Source: Derxia lacustris
GTDB lineage: Bacteria; Pseudomonadota; Gammaproteobacteria; Burkholderiales; Burkholderiaceae_E
Direction: 5' to 3'
DNA: 64,000 bases
NCBI RefSeq assembly: GCF_002105195.1
Contig: NZ_MUHU01000002.1
Coordinates: 248,001 to 312,000 of the forward strand
The notes below the pieces were generated by a model. The model saw nothing but the letters and a program-made list of their open reading frames with translations, searched no databases and was not told where the DNA came from. The translations under genes were made by a program, and so were the position numbers. Of this stretch, positions 15,561-24,846 are shown in pieces. Within the stretch, counting starts at the first letter, position 1. Each line of letters opens with the position of its first letter.

Positions 15561-16394
15561 TCAGTCGCGGCCGAATTCGTCGCCGAGTTCCGCGCTGCGG
15601 GCTGCGGCGGCAAGAACACCGGCGGCAATCGCTTCCGGCACGCCCTTGTCGCGCATAGCGGTCAGGGCTGCAAAGGTCGTGCCGCCTTTCGATGTCACCT
15701 TTTCCCGCAGCACGGCGGGCGAATCCTCGGAATGCGCGGCCAGTTGCGCGCCGCCGACGAAGGTCTGGATCGCGAGCGCGCGCGCCTCGGCCGCGCCGAG
15801 CCCGAGCTGCACGCCGGCCGCCTCCAGCGCCTCGATGAACAGGAAGACATAGGCCGGGCCACTGCCCGAAATGGCGGTGACGGCGTCGAGCCTGGTCTCG
15901 TCGCCGACCCACACGGTGCGGCCGACCGCGCCGAGCAGGTCGTCGGCCAGCGCGCGATCGGCATCGGAGCAGGCCGGCAGCGCGGCCAGTCCGGTGATGC
16001 CTTCGGCGATCAGCGCCGGCGTGTTGGGCATGCAGCGCACCACGCGTTCCGAGCCGATCCAGCGCGCGATGTCGCGCGCGCGGATGCCGGCCGCGATGCT
16101 GATGACGACGGCCTGACCGACGCCGCCGGGCAGCGCCGCCAGCTCGACGGCGATGGAACGCAACACTTGCGGCTTGACCGCCAGCACCACGGCCGCCGCG
16201 CCATCTAGTGCCCCGTCGGCGCTGGCGCGCACATCGACGCCGAAGCGCCCGGCCAGCGTGGCGCGGGTGGCGTCGTTGGGCTCGACCACGCGCAGGCTGC
16301 GCGGCAGCGCGCCGCGCGCGATCAGCCCGCCGATCAGCGCCTGAGCCATGTTGCCGCCGCCGATGAAAGTGATGGTTCGCGATTGATCGTTCAT
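15561..16394 (-). CDS. proC: Pyrroline-5-carboxylate reductase
   Basis: The 277-residue enzyme catalyses the last step of proline synthesis with NAD(P)H. An N-terminal Rossmann motif ITFIGGGNMAQALIGGL is followed by VVLAVKPQVL, RCMPNTPALI and the C-terminal signature AISGSGPAYVFLFIEAL, ending with TSKGGTT. All are diagnostic of ProC. Length matches the family. The start MNDQSRT is preceded by GGGCGAGG. In many bacteria proC follows the YggS gene; here YggS is about 39 kb away, so that linkage is broken. Confidence 0.95.
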   Translation of the reverse strand: MNDQSRTITFIGGGNMAQALIGGLIARGALPRSLRVVEPNDATRATLAGRFGVDVRASADGALDGAAAVVLAVKPQVLRSIAVELAALPGGVGQAVVISIAAGIRARDIARWIGSERVVRCMPNTPALIAEGITGLAALPACSDADRALADDLLGAVGRTVWVGDETRLDAVTAISGSGPAYVFLFIEALEAAGVQLGLGAAEARALAIQTFVGGAQLAAHSEDSPAVLREKVTSKGGTTFAALTAMRDKGVPEAIAAGVLAAAARSAELGDEFGRD

Positions 16395-16556
16395 GGCCTC
16401 GCCCGGGGGGATGAAGAAGGAAGGCGCGGACTCTAGCAAAGCGGCGCCGCGCGGTGCCGCACTGCCGGCCATCGCCGGCAGGCCGTCGGGCGCTAGCCGC
16501 AGCGTGGTCGGCCTCGGCCCGGATCGCTTCGCCCGGTCGGCAGTAATGGTCCGTAC

Positions 16557-16586
16557 TTGGCAGCGTCATCGCTCGGGGGCTACAAC
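16557..16586 (+). promoter_or_regulatory. Candidate sigma-70 promoter for the eCIS operon
   Basis: TTGGCA (16557-16562) and TACAAC (16581-16586) are separated by 18 bases and match -35/-10 consensus at 5/6 and 4/6 positions. This would start transcription about 75 bases upstream of the first eCIS gene. A small hairpin (GCGGA-AACA-TCCGC, 16613-16626) lies in the leader. Prediction by eye only. Confidence 0.35.
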
Positions 16587-16670
16587 TCGCGACCAGCAGG
16601 CAACTTAACGAAGCGGAAACATCCGCTCATCAGGAGACCGGTCTGCCCTGGCAGCCGGCACGAGGACGAC

Positions 16671-17282
16671 ATGGCCCGGTATGACGCGATCCGTGCAATC
16701 GGAGAAAGCGTGCTGGAAATGATGCGCGACGCCTGCCCGGTGGCCGAGCTGCAATTTCCGGCGCCACCCAAGTTCGAGCTGGCCTCGTTCAACACGCTGG
16801 TCGATGCGCAGACGCCACCGCCCGAGGGCTTCTACCTCTGCCTGTGGCGGGTCGGCATCGGCGGCATGCCGCGCAATCTGCCGCCGCGCCGCACCCGCGA
16901 CGGGCTGGTGTTCCGGCCGTCGCTGCCGGTCGATCTCTACTTTCTGCTGCTGCCGGTGGCGCGCAGCGCCGACCGCCAGGCGCAGATGCTGGGCTGGGTG
17001 CTCGGCTTCATGCACGACCTGCCGGCGCTCACCGGCGAGACGATCAATCGCTACACCAAGGGCGGGCCGGCGGTGTTCGCGGCCGAGGAATCGGTCGAGC
17101 TGATCGCCGATCCGCTGAGCATCGCCGACTACCTCGCGCTGTGGGACCGGGTGAAGTCGGGCTTCCAGGCCGGCATGACCTATGTGGCGCGCATGGTGCT
17201 CATCGATTCCGACCGACCCGAGGCGCAGGGCGCGCTTGTCACCGAACGCCAGCTCGGCCTGCGCCGGCCCGGAGCCGCCTGA
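16671..17282 (+). CDS. eCIS tail-terminator/cap protein, DUF4255 (Afp16/Pvc16-like)
   Basis: The 203-residue protein has the DUF4255 layout: an N-terminal helix (MARYDAIRAIGESVLEMMRD), a central stretch with PVDLYFLLLPVARSADRQAQ MLGW, then a C-terminal domain with ADPLSIADYLALWDRVKSGF and MTYVARMVLIDS. In Afp/PVC particles this family caps the distal end of tube and sheath and fixes particle length. It is the first gene of the operon, with a GAGGA site five bases before ATG. Its stop overlaps the next ATG by one base. Confidence 0.88.
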   Translation: MARYDAIRAIGESVLEMMRDACPVAELQFPAPPKFELASFNTLVDAQTPPPEGFYLCLWRVGIGGMPRNLPPRRTRDGLVFRPSLPVDLYFLLLPVARSADRQAQMLGWVLGFMHDLPALTGETINRYTKGGPAVFAAEESVELIADPLSIADYLALWDRVKSGFQAGMTYVARMVLIDSDRPEAQGALVTERQLGLRRPGAA

Positions 17283-18124
17283 TGGCCGAGCTGCTGCTCG
17301 AAACCCTGCTGCTCAAGAGCGCCATCGGCCTGCGGCTGCTGGATGCGTGGTCGGGCCAGCCGGTCGCCGACGGCCTCGACTGCGCGCTGCTGCGCAAGCG
17401 CGACGGCGCGGTGCTGGCGCCCACGGCGGTGTCGAGCGGCGGCGTGCAGCACTGGCCGGCGTTGCGCTGGCCGTGGAACGCGGCCGACGCGCCACCCGAT
17501 GCGCCCGCGCCCGCCCCGGCGCCGCAAGCGCTTGCGGAAATCCTCGTCACCGACCGGCTCGACCGTTTTCTGCCGCTGCGGCTCGACTGGCCGCCCGCGC
17601 CCGACCAGCCCGGCGGCGCGCTCGCCAGCGCGACGCTGCTGTCGGCGCCGCAGCGCCTCGCGCCCGTGGGCGCCGCCAGCATCGCCGGCCTGCTCACCGA
17701 TGCCGCCGGACTGCCGGCCGCCTGGGCCCGCGTGCTCGCCACCGATGCTGCCGGCCGCGTCACCGAAGGCAGCGCCGATGCCGCTGGCCGGCTCGCGCTG
17801 CATCTGCCGTTTCCGCGCCCGGAGCGCGTCGCGCCGGCCAGCCCGCCGCTGCCCTGGGCGCCGCCGACCGCGCCGGTCACGCTGCGGGTCTTTCACAGCG
17901 CCGCCGTCGCCACCGAAGCCATGCAAAGCCGCGGCGCGGGCACGCCCCCCGGCGGCGCGCCGCTCGCCGCGCTCTGGCGCGCGCAACCCGAAGTCCGCGC
18001 ACTCGCGCACATCGCGACGACCGACGCCCTCGGCCCGTTGCGCCTCGAACCCGGCCGGCCGGCTGTGCCGCGCACTGCGGGTCTGCCCCTCAACCGCTCG
18101 GAACTGCGGCTGCTGCCGCCCTGA
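17282..18124 (+). CDS. eCIS-associated protein with carboxypeptidase-regulatory-like domain
   Basis: The 280-residue protein contains SIAGLLTDAAGLPAAWARVL followed by ATDAAGRVTEGSADAAGRLA LHLPFP, the repeated-turn pattern of a carboxypeptidase regulatory-like (transthyretin-like) beta-sandwich (about residues 130-185). The head (MAELLLETLLLKSAIGLRLL DAWSGQPV) looks like a related strand arrangement. The C-terminal 30 residues are Pro/Arg-rich. Genes of this type sit between the DUF4255 and sheath genes in several eCIS loci (my recollection of gene order); its structural role is not established. It contains the palindrome CCGCAAGCGCTTGCGG at 17522-17537. A one-base overlap with the preceding stop implies coupling. 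Confidence 0.7.
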   Translation: MAELLLETLLLKSAIGLRLLDAWSGQPVADGLDCALLRKRDGAVLAPTAVSSGGVQHWPALRWPWNAADAPPDAPAPAPAPQALAEILVTDRLDRFLPLRLDWPPAPDQPGGALASATLLSAPQRLAPVGAASIAGLLTDAAGLPAAWARVLATDAAGRVTEGSADAAGRLALHLPFPRPERVAPASPPLPWAPPTAPVTLRVFHSAAVATEAMQSRGAGTPPGGAPLAALWRAQPEVRALAHIATTDALGPLRLEPGRPAVPRTAGLPLNRSELRLLPP

Positions 18125-18141
18125 TCTGCAAGGAGATCGCG

Positions 18142-20220
18142 ATGCCCGAATACCTGGCCCCAGGCGTCTTCGTGGAAGAAGTTTCCTTCCGCTCGAAGTC
18201 CATCGAGGGCGTGAGCACCACCACCACCGGCTTCATCGGCCCGGCGCGCTTCGGCCCGGTGACCGAGGCGTCCGACATCCTCACCAGCCTGACGGAATAC
18301 GAGCGCGCCTACGACGCCGGCAGCGAGATGGCCTTCGGGCCGGCCGGCGACATCACCGGCCCCAATTTCCTCTGGCACGGCCTGCGCGCGTTTTTTGAGG
18401 AAGGCGGCAAGCGCGCCTATGTGAGCCGGGTGTTCCGCCCGCTCGCCGCGCCGGTCGACGGCGGTCTCGAAGCGCCGTTCGCCGATGTGGCCATCGCCGG
18501 CAGCACGCCGCTCAAGTACGGCGACGGCCACGGCCGCGCCACCGTCGGCAGCGGCGACGCCTTCCGCATCGTCGCGCGCTGGCCGGGCTCGGGCGGCAAT
18601 CTGCGCGCGCGCTTCGGCATCAAGCTCGGGCCCAACCTGCTCGGCGCCCTGCCCGACCCGGACGACGCCAGCCAGCTCGTGCCCACGGTCAGCAACCTCG
18701 CCGACGGCGATGTGGTCTGGATCAGCTCGGCCGCCGCCTACGGCAACGATGTGGCGCCCAGCTCGCCGCCCGCGCCGCGCGGCGTCGACCAGCTGCCGAT
18801 CTATGTCGCCAAGAAGCTGCTCGACGGCACCTGGAATTTCATCGAGGGCGGCATCCGTCCGGGCAGCCCGCCGCAGCCGGCCGATCCCAACGCCATCCTC
18901 ACGCTGGCCGATTTCAATCTCGATCCGCAGCCCGGCAGCGGCGACGCGATCCGCCCGCTCACGCTGTCGCTCGAAGTGCTGAGCGACGACGGCACGCGCA
19001 GCCTGGGCGCCTGGAGCGGCCTGTCGCTGTCGCCGTCGCACAAGACCGCCGGCGTGCCGGACTCGATCTTTGACCTGTTCAGCCTCGACGGCGCGGCCAG
19101 CGCCGGCACGCCGATCGTGCTGCTCAACGACGTGCCGGGCGGCGTGATTGGCGGCGGCACCGACCTGCTGCGCGCGCTCGATGCGCTCAAGGGCATCGAC
19201 TTCGCGCTGACGCCGGCCGAATGGCAGGACGCCAACTTTGCCGATGAACTCGGCGCGCTGCGCCGCAAGCTGGAGCGCGGCCTGAGCGGCGTGGCCTGGC
19301 TCGAAGGCGGCAACGACGGCCTGCTGCCCGGCCGCGCCGAATACGAAGGCCGCGCCGATCCGACCGAGGACTTTTCCACCGGCCTCAAGCAGCTCGAAGC
19401 CATCGAGGACATTTCCATCGTCGCCGCGCCCGGCGCCACCTGGAAGTACGAGAGCCGCGTCGACGACGTCAACTCGGTCATCAACCTGCTCATCGCCCAC
19501 GCCGAGCGCATGCGCTATCGCATCGCCGTGCTCGACACGCCCGAGGGCATGAAGATCGCCGACGTGCGCAAGCTGCGCGCCAAGATCGACAGCAAGCACG
19601 CGGCGCTCTACTGGCCCTGGGTGACGGTGTTCGACCCGATCACGCGGCTGCCGCTCAACCTGCCGCCGTCGGGCTTCGTGGCCGGCATCTTTGCGCGCAA
19701 CGACACCGAGCGCGCCGTGTACAAGGCGCCCGCCAACGAGGTGGTGCGCGGCGCCATCGGCTTCGAGACGATGGTCAGCGCGGCCCAGCAGGAAGTGCTC
19801 AATCCCGAGGGCATCAACGTGTTCCGCTTCTTCGAGGGTCGCGGCTTCCGGCTGTGGGGCGCACGCACGATCAGCAGCGACCCGGAATGGAAGTACGTCA
19901 ACGTGCGGCGCTACTTCGCCTACCTGGAACGCAGCATCGACAAGGGCACGCAATGGGCCGTGTTCGAGCCGAACGGCGAGGCGCTGTGGGCCAATGTGCG
20001 CGCCACGGTGCGCGACTTTCTGGTCAACGAATGGGCCGGCGGCGCGCTGCTCGGCGACAAGCCCGAGAAGGCCTTCTTCGTGCGCTGCGACCGCTCGACC
20101 ATGACCCAGAACGATCTCGACAACGGCCGCCTGGTCTGCCTGATCGGCGTGGCGCCGCTCAAGCCGGCCGAGTTCGTGATCTTCCGCATCGGCCAGTGGA
20201 CGGCCGACCAGAAGAACTGA
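18142..20220 (+). CDS. eCIS contractile sheath protein
   Basis: This 692-residue protein is a phage-tail-sheath family member. It starts MPEYLAPGVFVEEVSFRSKS, continues with TTTTGFIGPARFGPVTEAS and FLWHGLRAFFEEGGKRAYVS, the sheath N-terminal domain, and ends with the conserved C-terminal domain containing NEVVRGAIGFETMVSAAQQE, INVFRFFEGRGFRLWGARTI and RRYFAYLERSIDKGTQWAVF. The insert between (about 90-450) is larger than in minimal sheaths. In Afp/PVC it forms the contractile outer layer that drives the tube into targets. An AAGGAG site precedes ATG. The tube gene follows after 35 bases. Confidence 0.95.
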   Translation: MPEYLAPGVFVEEVSFRSKSIEGVSTTTTGFIGPARFGPVTEASDILTSLTEYERAYDAGSEMAFGPAGDITGPNFLWHGLRAFFEEGGKRAYVSRVFRPLAAPVDGGLEAPFADVAIAGSTPLKYGDGHGRATVGSGDAFRIVARWPGSGGNLRARFGIKLGPNLLGALPDPDDASQLVPTVSNLADGDVVWISSAAAYGNDVAPSSPPAPRGVDQLPIYVAKKLLDGTWNFIEGGIRPGSPPQPADPNAILTLADFNLDPQPGSGDAIRPLTLSLEVLSDDGTRSLGAWSGLSLSPSHKTAGVPDSIFDLFSLDGAASAGTPIVLLNDVPGGVIGGGTDLLRALDALKGIDFALTPAEWQDANFADELGALRRKLERGLSGVAWLEGGNDGLLPGRAEYEGRADPTEDFSTGLKQLEAIEDISIVAAPGATWKYESRVDDVNSVINLLIAHAERMRYRIAVLDTPEGMKIADVRKLRAKIDSKHAALYWPWVTVFDPITRLPLNLPPSGFVAGIFARNDTERAVYKAPANEVVRGAIGFETMVSAAQQEVLNPEGINVFRFFEGRGFRLWGARTISSDPEWKYVNVRRYFAYLERSIDKGTQWAVFEPNGEALWANVRATVRDFLVNEWAGGALLGDKPEKAFFVRCDRSTMTQNDLDNGRLVCLIGVAPLKPAEFVIFRIGQWTADQKN

Positions 20221-20255
20221 TTCCGCAGCACTGAACCCCCAGCAAGGAGACCGAC

Positions 20256-20708
20256 ATGGCAGTCCTGCGCGACCGACCCTATGTGCAGTTCAACTTCCTC
20301 GTGAACCTGGGCGACGGCGTGACCAACACGCCGCAGGCCGGCTTCCAGGAGATCAGCGGCATCGGGATGGAAGTGACCATCACCGAATACCGGCCCGGCA
20401 ATTACGCGTTCAACAACGTCATCAAGACCGCCGGCCTCAACAAGGCCACCGACGTGACGATGAAGCGCGGCGTGATCGGCTCGCTCGACCTCTACAAGTG
20501 GCTCGACGATGTGCGCAACGGCGTGAACAACGGCCTGCGCAACGTGACCATCGAGCTCAAGAGCGAGGACCGCAGCACCACGGTGCAGACCTGGCGGCTC
20601 ATCAATGCGCGCATCGCCAAGCACCAGTCCGGCCCGCTCAATGCCAAGGGCACGGATGTGGCGATGGAGGAGCTGACGCTCTCCTACGAGCGGCTGGAGA
20701 TGGAGTAA
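20256..20708 (+). CDS. eCIS inner tube protein (Afp1/Pvc1-like)
   Basis: The 150-residue product is a T4 gp19-like tube subunit: RPYVQFNFLVNLGDG, FQEISGIGMEVTITEYRPGN, VTMKRGVIGSLDLYKWLDDV and a C-terminal MEELTLSYERLEME. These match the tube proteins of Afp/PVC particles, which are about 150 residues. It stacks as hexameric rings inside the sheath. An AAGGAG site sits eight bases before ATG. The next gene begins three bases after the stop. Confidence 0.93.
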   Translation: MAVLRDRPYVQFNFLVNLGDGVTNTPQAGFQEISGIGMEVTITEYRPGNYAFNNVIKTAGLNKATDVTMKRGVIGSLDLYKWLDDVRNGVNNGLRNVTIELKSEDRSTTVQTWRLINARIAKHQSGPLNAKGTDVAMEELTLSYERLEME

Positions 20709-20711
20709 GCG

Positions 20712-23357
20712 ATGCGCCGCCTGCCCGGGATCGCCATCGTCGATGTGCCGCCGCCGACTGCCGACGGTCTGCCGGTCATGGACGTGCCGGTGTTCGTCGG
20801 CTTTGCCGAGCGCGGGCCGCTGGACCGGCCGGTGGCGGTCGAGGATCCGGGGCAGTACGCGGCGGTGTTCGGCACGGCGGTGGAGCTGGTGGCGGAGGCT
20901 GGCGCGGCGACGCCGCTGCGCGCGCATCTGCCGGCAGCGGTGGCGGGGTTCTTTGCCGGTGGCGGGCGGCGCTGCTACGTGGTGCGGGTGGCCGGCGATG
21001 CGGCGGACAGCGCGCGGTTTGCGCTGACCGGCTTGCGGCTGGCGACACGGCAGCGCGTGGCGGTCGGCGACGCCACACTCGCCGGGCCGTGGACGCTCGC
21101 CGCGAGCGACTTCGAGCTGCGCGCCAGCAGCCCCGGCGCCTGGGCCGATCGCGATGAACTCGCGGTGCGGCTGAGCGGTGCCGCGCTACATGCCGGCGAC
21201 CGCGTGCGCACCGGCGCCGTGCTGCGCGCGCGCAAGCCGCAGCCGGCCGGCCAGCCCGATGCCGAGCTGCCGACCGGCTGGCTGCGCGCCGATGCGGGCA
21301 GCACGGTCGAGGCGCTGCTCGCCGCCGCGCGCGCCGCCGACTGGCTCTGGACCCGCGACGGCGCATCGCTCGATGCCGCCGCCGTTGCCAGCGCCTTCGG
21401 CCTGCCGAACGCGCCGCGCCCCGATGCCGACGGCTGGCTCATCGACCGCGTCACCGTCGACCTCGCGCTGCGCCATCCCGCGCGCGCCACGCTGCGCCGC
21501 GACGGCTGCGCGCTGGCGGCGGGCGGCGGCGATCTGCCGTGGTTCGAGCCGGATGCGGTCGCGCGCTTCGACGCCGGCGACGATCTCGCAAGCGTCGGCT
21601 GGCCGCTCGCCGGGCCGGCGCTCGTCGATGCCGCGCTCGACCTTGCCGGCGCCGACTGGATGCTCGTGCCCGCAGCCGTCACGCCCGACTTCGCGCCGTG
21701 GTCGCCGGCGCGCGTGGCGGCTGCCGATGCGCTAGCCCGCAACGGCCTGGCCGACTACCGCGCCAGCCTCTTCCTCGACCCGGCGCTCGCCGATCCCGAG
21801 CTGCGCGGCGCCCAGCTGCGTGCCCGCGCCGACGACCTGCGCTTCTTCGGCGCCGCGCCGCGCCGGCTGCGCGGCCTGCATGCGGCACTCGGCCGCGACG
21901 ACGCCGTGGCGCGCGACGCGACCTGGATCGCCGTGCCCGACGCCGTGCATCCGGGCTGGCGCGACACCGCCGCGCCGCCGCCGCGCGCCGGCACGCTGCT
22001 GCCCACGCCCGACCCCGTCTGCACCTGCGACGACCTGCCCGCCTTCGCCGATTGCGTGCAGCCACCCAAGCGCCCGCAGCCGCCGCTGCTGCACCTCCCG
22101 GCGGTCGGCGAGACGCTCGCCGATCACCTCGCGCGCCACGCCGCCGCCGATGCAGCCATCGCCGCCGCGACCGATGCCGACGCGCGCGCCGCCGCCGTCC
22201 ACGCCGCCACGCTGCTCGACCATGCCGACGTGCCGGCCGATGCGGAGTGGTTCATCGACGCGCCCGCCGCTGCCGACGCCATCAGCATCGAAGCCCAGCT
22301 CGCCCGCCTGCCCGACTTCGCCGACGCGCGTCCACTCATCGCCGTCGCCGGCCTGCCCGACGACACGCCCACGCTCGACCCGCACAACCGCCAGCCCGCC
22401 GCCGGCGCCCGCATCCACGCCCCGGCGCGCTACGCCCTCACGCTGCCCGCCGGCCTCGTCTTCCTGCGCGCCCGCGTCTGGCGCAACGGCCTCGCGAGCT
22501 GCTGGTCGCCGACCGTCGAAATCCACGCCGTCGGCACCGGCCGCATTGCCGCGCCGGGCCCGGTCGATGCCGCCGCCGTGCTGCTCCCGGTCCACCTCGC
22601 GCTGATGAACCTCTGCGCCGCCACGCGCGAGCATTTCGCGCTGCTGTCGGCGCCGCGCGACTGGACGCCGGCCGACCTCGCCGCCCACGCCACCACGCTG
22701 CGCGCCGAAGCCGCGCGCGAAGTCGAGGCCAGTCAGGCGCCGAGCTTCGTCGCGCTGCATCACCCCTGGCTGCTGCGGCGCGAGGACGGCGCGCTGGTCG
22801 CCCATCCGCCCGAGGGCGCGCTGCTCGGCCAGTACGCGCGCCGCACGCGCGACAAGGGCGCCTGGTCGGCGGCCGGGCTCGATCCGCTGCCCGACGCCGC
22901 CGCGCTCGCCACGCCGGCCGATCCCGAAGCCATCGAGGCCGCCGGCGCCAACGCCATCGAGCTGCGTCCGCGCGGCCTCGCCGCCACGCGCGCCAACACG
23001 CTCAGCCTCGATGCCGACTGGAGCGCCATCGGCGTGCGCCGGCTGTTCATCCTGCTGCGCCGGCTCGCGCGCCGCGAGGGCGAGCGCTATGCCTTCGAGC
23101 CCAACGACCTCACGCTGCGCCGCAGCCTCGAACGCAGCTTCGACGCGCTGCTGCAAGGGCTGATGCAGCGCGGCGCCTTTCGCGGCAGCCGCGCGCCCGA
23201 CTGCTACCTGCTGCGCACCGCCAGCGGCGCCCCCGCCGCGCGCGAGATCGAGCGCGGCGAATGCAGCCTCGAAATCCGCGTCGCGCCGTCGCGCCCGCTG
23301 CGCTTCCTCACGCTGCGCGTGGTGCGCGCCGGCGAGCAACTCACCATCGAGGACTGA
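20712..23357 (+). CDS. Second, long sheath-like eCIS protein
   Basis: The 881-residue protein opens with a sheath N-terminal domain (MDVPVFVGFAERGPLDRPVA, then HLPAAVAGFFAGGGRRCYVV RVAG). It closes with a sheath-like C-terminal domain (IGVRRLFILLRRLARREGER, FEPNDLTLRRSLERSFDALL, LEIRVAPSRPLRFLTLRVVR). The long middle (about 90-700) is Ala/Pro/Asp-rich and carries a short Cys-rich patch (PVCTCDDLPAFADC). Afp and PVC encode several sheath paralogues, some placed at the ends of the sheath; this one, between two tube genes, probably forms the baseplate-proximal sheath ring. It is much longer than usual (paralogues are mostly 350-550). Confidence 0.8.
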   Translation: MRRLPGIAIVDVPPPTADGLPVMDVPVFVGFAERGPLDRPVAVEDPGQYAAVFGTAVELVAEAGAATPLRAHLPAAVAGFFAGGGRRCYVVRVAGDAADSARFALTGLRLATRQRVAVGDATLAGPWTLAASDFELRASSPGAWADRDELAVRLSGAALHAGDRVRTGAVLRARKPQPAGQPDAELPTGWLRADAGSTVEALLAAARAADWLWTRDGASLDAAAVASAFGLPNAPRPDADGWLIDRVTVDLALRHPARATLRRDGCALAAGGGDLPWFEPDAVARFDAGDDLASVGWPLAGPALVDAALDLAGADWMLVPAAVTPDFAPWSPARVAAADALARNGLADYRASLFLDPALADPELRGAQLRARADDLRFFGAAPRRLRGLHAALGRDDAVARDATWIAVPDAVHPGWRDTAAPPPRAGTLLPTPDPVCTCDDLPAFADCVQPPKRPQPPLLHLPAVGETLADHLARHAAADAAIAAATDADARAAAVHAATLLDHADVPADAEWFIDAPAAADAISIEAQLARLPDFADARPLIAVAGLPDDTPTLDPHNRQPAAGARIHAPARYALTLPAGLVFLRARVWRNGLASCWSPTVEIHAVGTGRIAAPGPVDAAAVLLPVHLALMNLCAATREHFALLSAPRDWTPADLAAHATTLRAEAAREVEASQAPSFVALHHPWLLRREDGALVAHPPEGALLGQYARRTRDKGAWSAAGLDPLPDAAALATPADPEAIEAAGANAIELRPRGLAATRANTLSLDADWSAIGVRRLFILLRRLARREGERYAFEPNDLTLRRSLERSFDALLQGLMQRGAFRGSRAPDCYLLRTASGAPAAREIERGECSLEIRVAPSRPLRFLTLRVVRAGEQLTIED

Positions 23358-23398
23358 GCCATGCCGCGCCCCGACCGCCTCCCCAAGGACCGCTGACC

Positions 23399-23884
23399 AT
23401 GGCCACCGCCCAGGAACAGGAGCGCCAGAAATGGCAGCCCTTCCCCGCCTTCAACTTCGTCGTGGAAATCCTGCGCGAGGACAAGTCGGCGCCGCTCGCC
23501 GGCGGTGCCTTTTCGGAGTGCGACGGCATCGAGATGTCGCAGGAAGTGAAGTCGCTGCGCGAGGGCGGCAACAGCTCGCGCGTGCATCGGCTGTCGGGGC
23601 CGGTGGCCTTCGGCCAGCTCGCGCTCAAGCGCGGCGTCACCCAGGGCTTCGACCTGTGGGACTGGTTCTCGACCTCGCTCGAAAACCCCTGGCTGCGCGC
23701 CGGCGTGACGGTGAGCGTGCTGCGCCACGACGGCCGGACCGAATGGGGCCGCTTCGTGCTGAGCCGCTGCCTGCCGGTCAAGCTCAAGGCGCCTACGCTC
23801 AATGCGCGCGACGGCACGGTGGCGGTCGAGGAAATGCAGATCGCCTACGAAAGCTTTCGCTGGGAGGACAAGAGCCATGACTGA
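23399..23884 (+). CDS. Second eCIS tube protein (Afp5/Pvc5-like)
   Basis: The 161-residue protein starts MATAQEQERQKWQPFPAFNF and has FSECDGIEMSQEVKSLREGG, LALKRGVTQGFDLWDWFSTS and VAVEEMQIAYESFRWE, the gp19-type fold of the tube-initiator subunits. In Afp/PVC the second and third tube paralogues sit between hub and main tube. Its 3' end overlaps the next gene by eight bases, an arrangement that forces coupled translation. Confidence 0.9.
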   Translation: MATAQEQERQKWQPFPAFNFVVEILREDKSAPLAGGAFSECDGIEMSQEVKSLREGGNSSRVHRLSGPVAFGQLALKRGVTQGFDLWDWFSTSLENPWLRAGVTVSVLRHDGRTEWGRFVLSRCLPVKLKAPTLNARDGTVAVEEMQIAYESFRWEDKSHD

Positions 23885-24836
23885 TCGCGTGATCGTCCGC
23901 GCCGAACTCATCGAGCTGAAGGACGACCTGAGCGACGTGCTGCCCGGCGGCAAGCGCGTGCCGGTGCAGTTCAACCCCGAGACGCTGAAGCTGGCCTACG
24001 CCAACCAGACCAAGGAAGGGAACAACGCCAGCAGCAAGCCGGCCGGCAACCAGTCGCAGGGCACGCCGGCGCGGCAGTTCGTGGGCGCGGGCAGCACCAA
24101 GCTGTCGGTGCAGCTCACCTTCGACGTGAGCGCGGCGACCGATGCGGCCTTCCTCGTCAGCGACGGCGGCCGCAACGACGGCGCCGCGCAATCGGGCAAG
24201 GCCAGCCTGTTTCAGGTGGACGACGTGCGCCGCGTGACCGCCGAGGTGCTGCACTTCATGAAGCCCAAACCGCCCGGCAAGGGCGCCAAGGATGCGAGTC
24301 AGCAGGTGCCGCCGGGCGTGCGCTTCATCTGGGGCCGCTTCCTGTTCGACGGCATCGTCGAGAGCATCGAGGAGACGGTCGATTTCTTCTCCGCCGACGG
24401 CAAGGCGCTGCGCGCGACCGTGGCGCTCAACCTCGTGCAGCAGACGATTCTGGTGCCGGCGTTCAGCGGCGATGGCCGCGTGACCCACGACCGCAAGAAC
24501 ACCGGCAGCAATCCGCTGGCGCTGGCGCGCGGCGGGCAGAGCCTGCAACAGATGACCGACGGGCAGCCGGGGATGGCGCCGGGCGGCGGCAGCGGCTTTG
24601 GCGCGGGCCTGTCGGCATCGCTGAGCGTGGGCGCGAGCGCCGGGCTGTCGGTCGGCGCGGGCGCATCCATCGGCGCGAGCGTGGGCGCCGGGCTCGCGGC
24701 CAGCCCGGGCGCGGCCTTCGGCGCGGGCGGCTGGCAGCGGGTCGCGGCGGCCAACGGCATCGAGAACCCGCGCGCGATCGCGCCGGGCCAGTTCATCGAC
24801 CTGAGCGCGACCAAGCCGCGCATCGTCACCGGCTGA
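23877..24836 (+). CDS. eCIS hub adaptor with C-terminal LysM-like motif (Afp7/Pvc7-like)
   Basis: The 319-residue protein has an N-terminal CIS-tube domain (VIVRAELIELKDDLSD, then KRVPVQFNPETLKLAYANQT and STKLSVQLTFDVSAATD). A Gly/Ser/Ala repeat follows (GAGLSASLSVGASAGLSVGA, about residues 240-285), and the C-terminus GGWQRVAAANGIENPRAIAP GQFIDL is a short LysM-like motif. Afp7/Pvc7 proteins join the spike hub to the tube and usually carry LysM, so the assignment is secure. The Gly/Ala linker is unusually long. It begins inside the previous gene (eight-base overlap). Confidence 0.88.
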   Translation: MTDRVIVRAELIELKDDLSDVLPGGKRVPVQFNPETLKLAYANQTKEGNNASSKPAGNQSQGTPARQFVGAGSTKLSVQLTFDVSAATDAAFLVSDGGRNDGAAQSGKASLFQVDDVRRVTAEVLHFMKPKPPGKGAKDASQQVPPGVRFIWGRFLFDGIVESIEETVDFFSADGKALRATVALNLVQQTILVPAFSGDGRVTHDRKNTGSNPLALARGGQSLQQMTDGQPGMAPGGGSGFGAGLSASLSVGASAGLSVGAGASIGASVGAGLAASPGAAFGAGGWQRVAAANGIENPRAIAPGQFIDLSATKPRIVTG

Positions 24837-24846
24837 GGAGGCCGCC

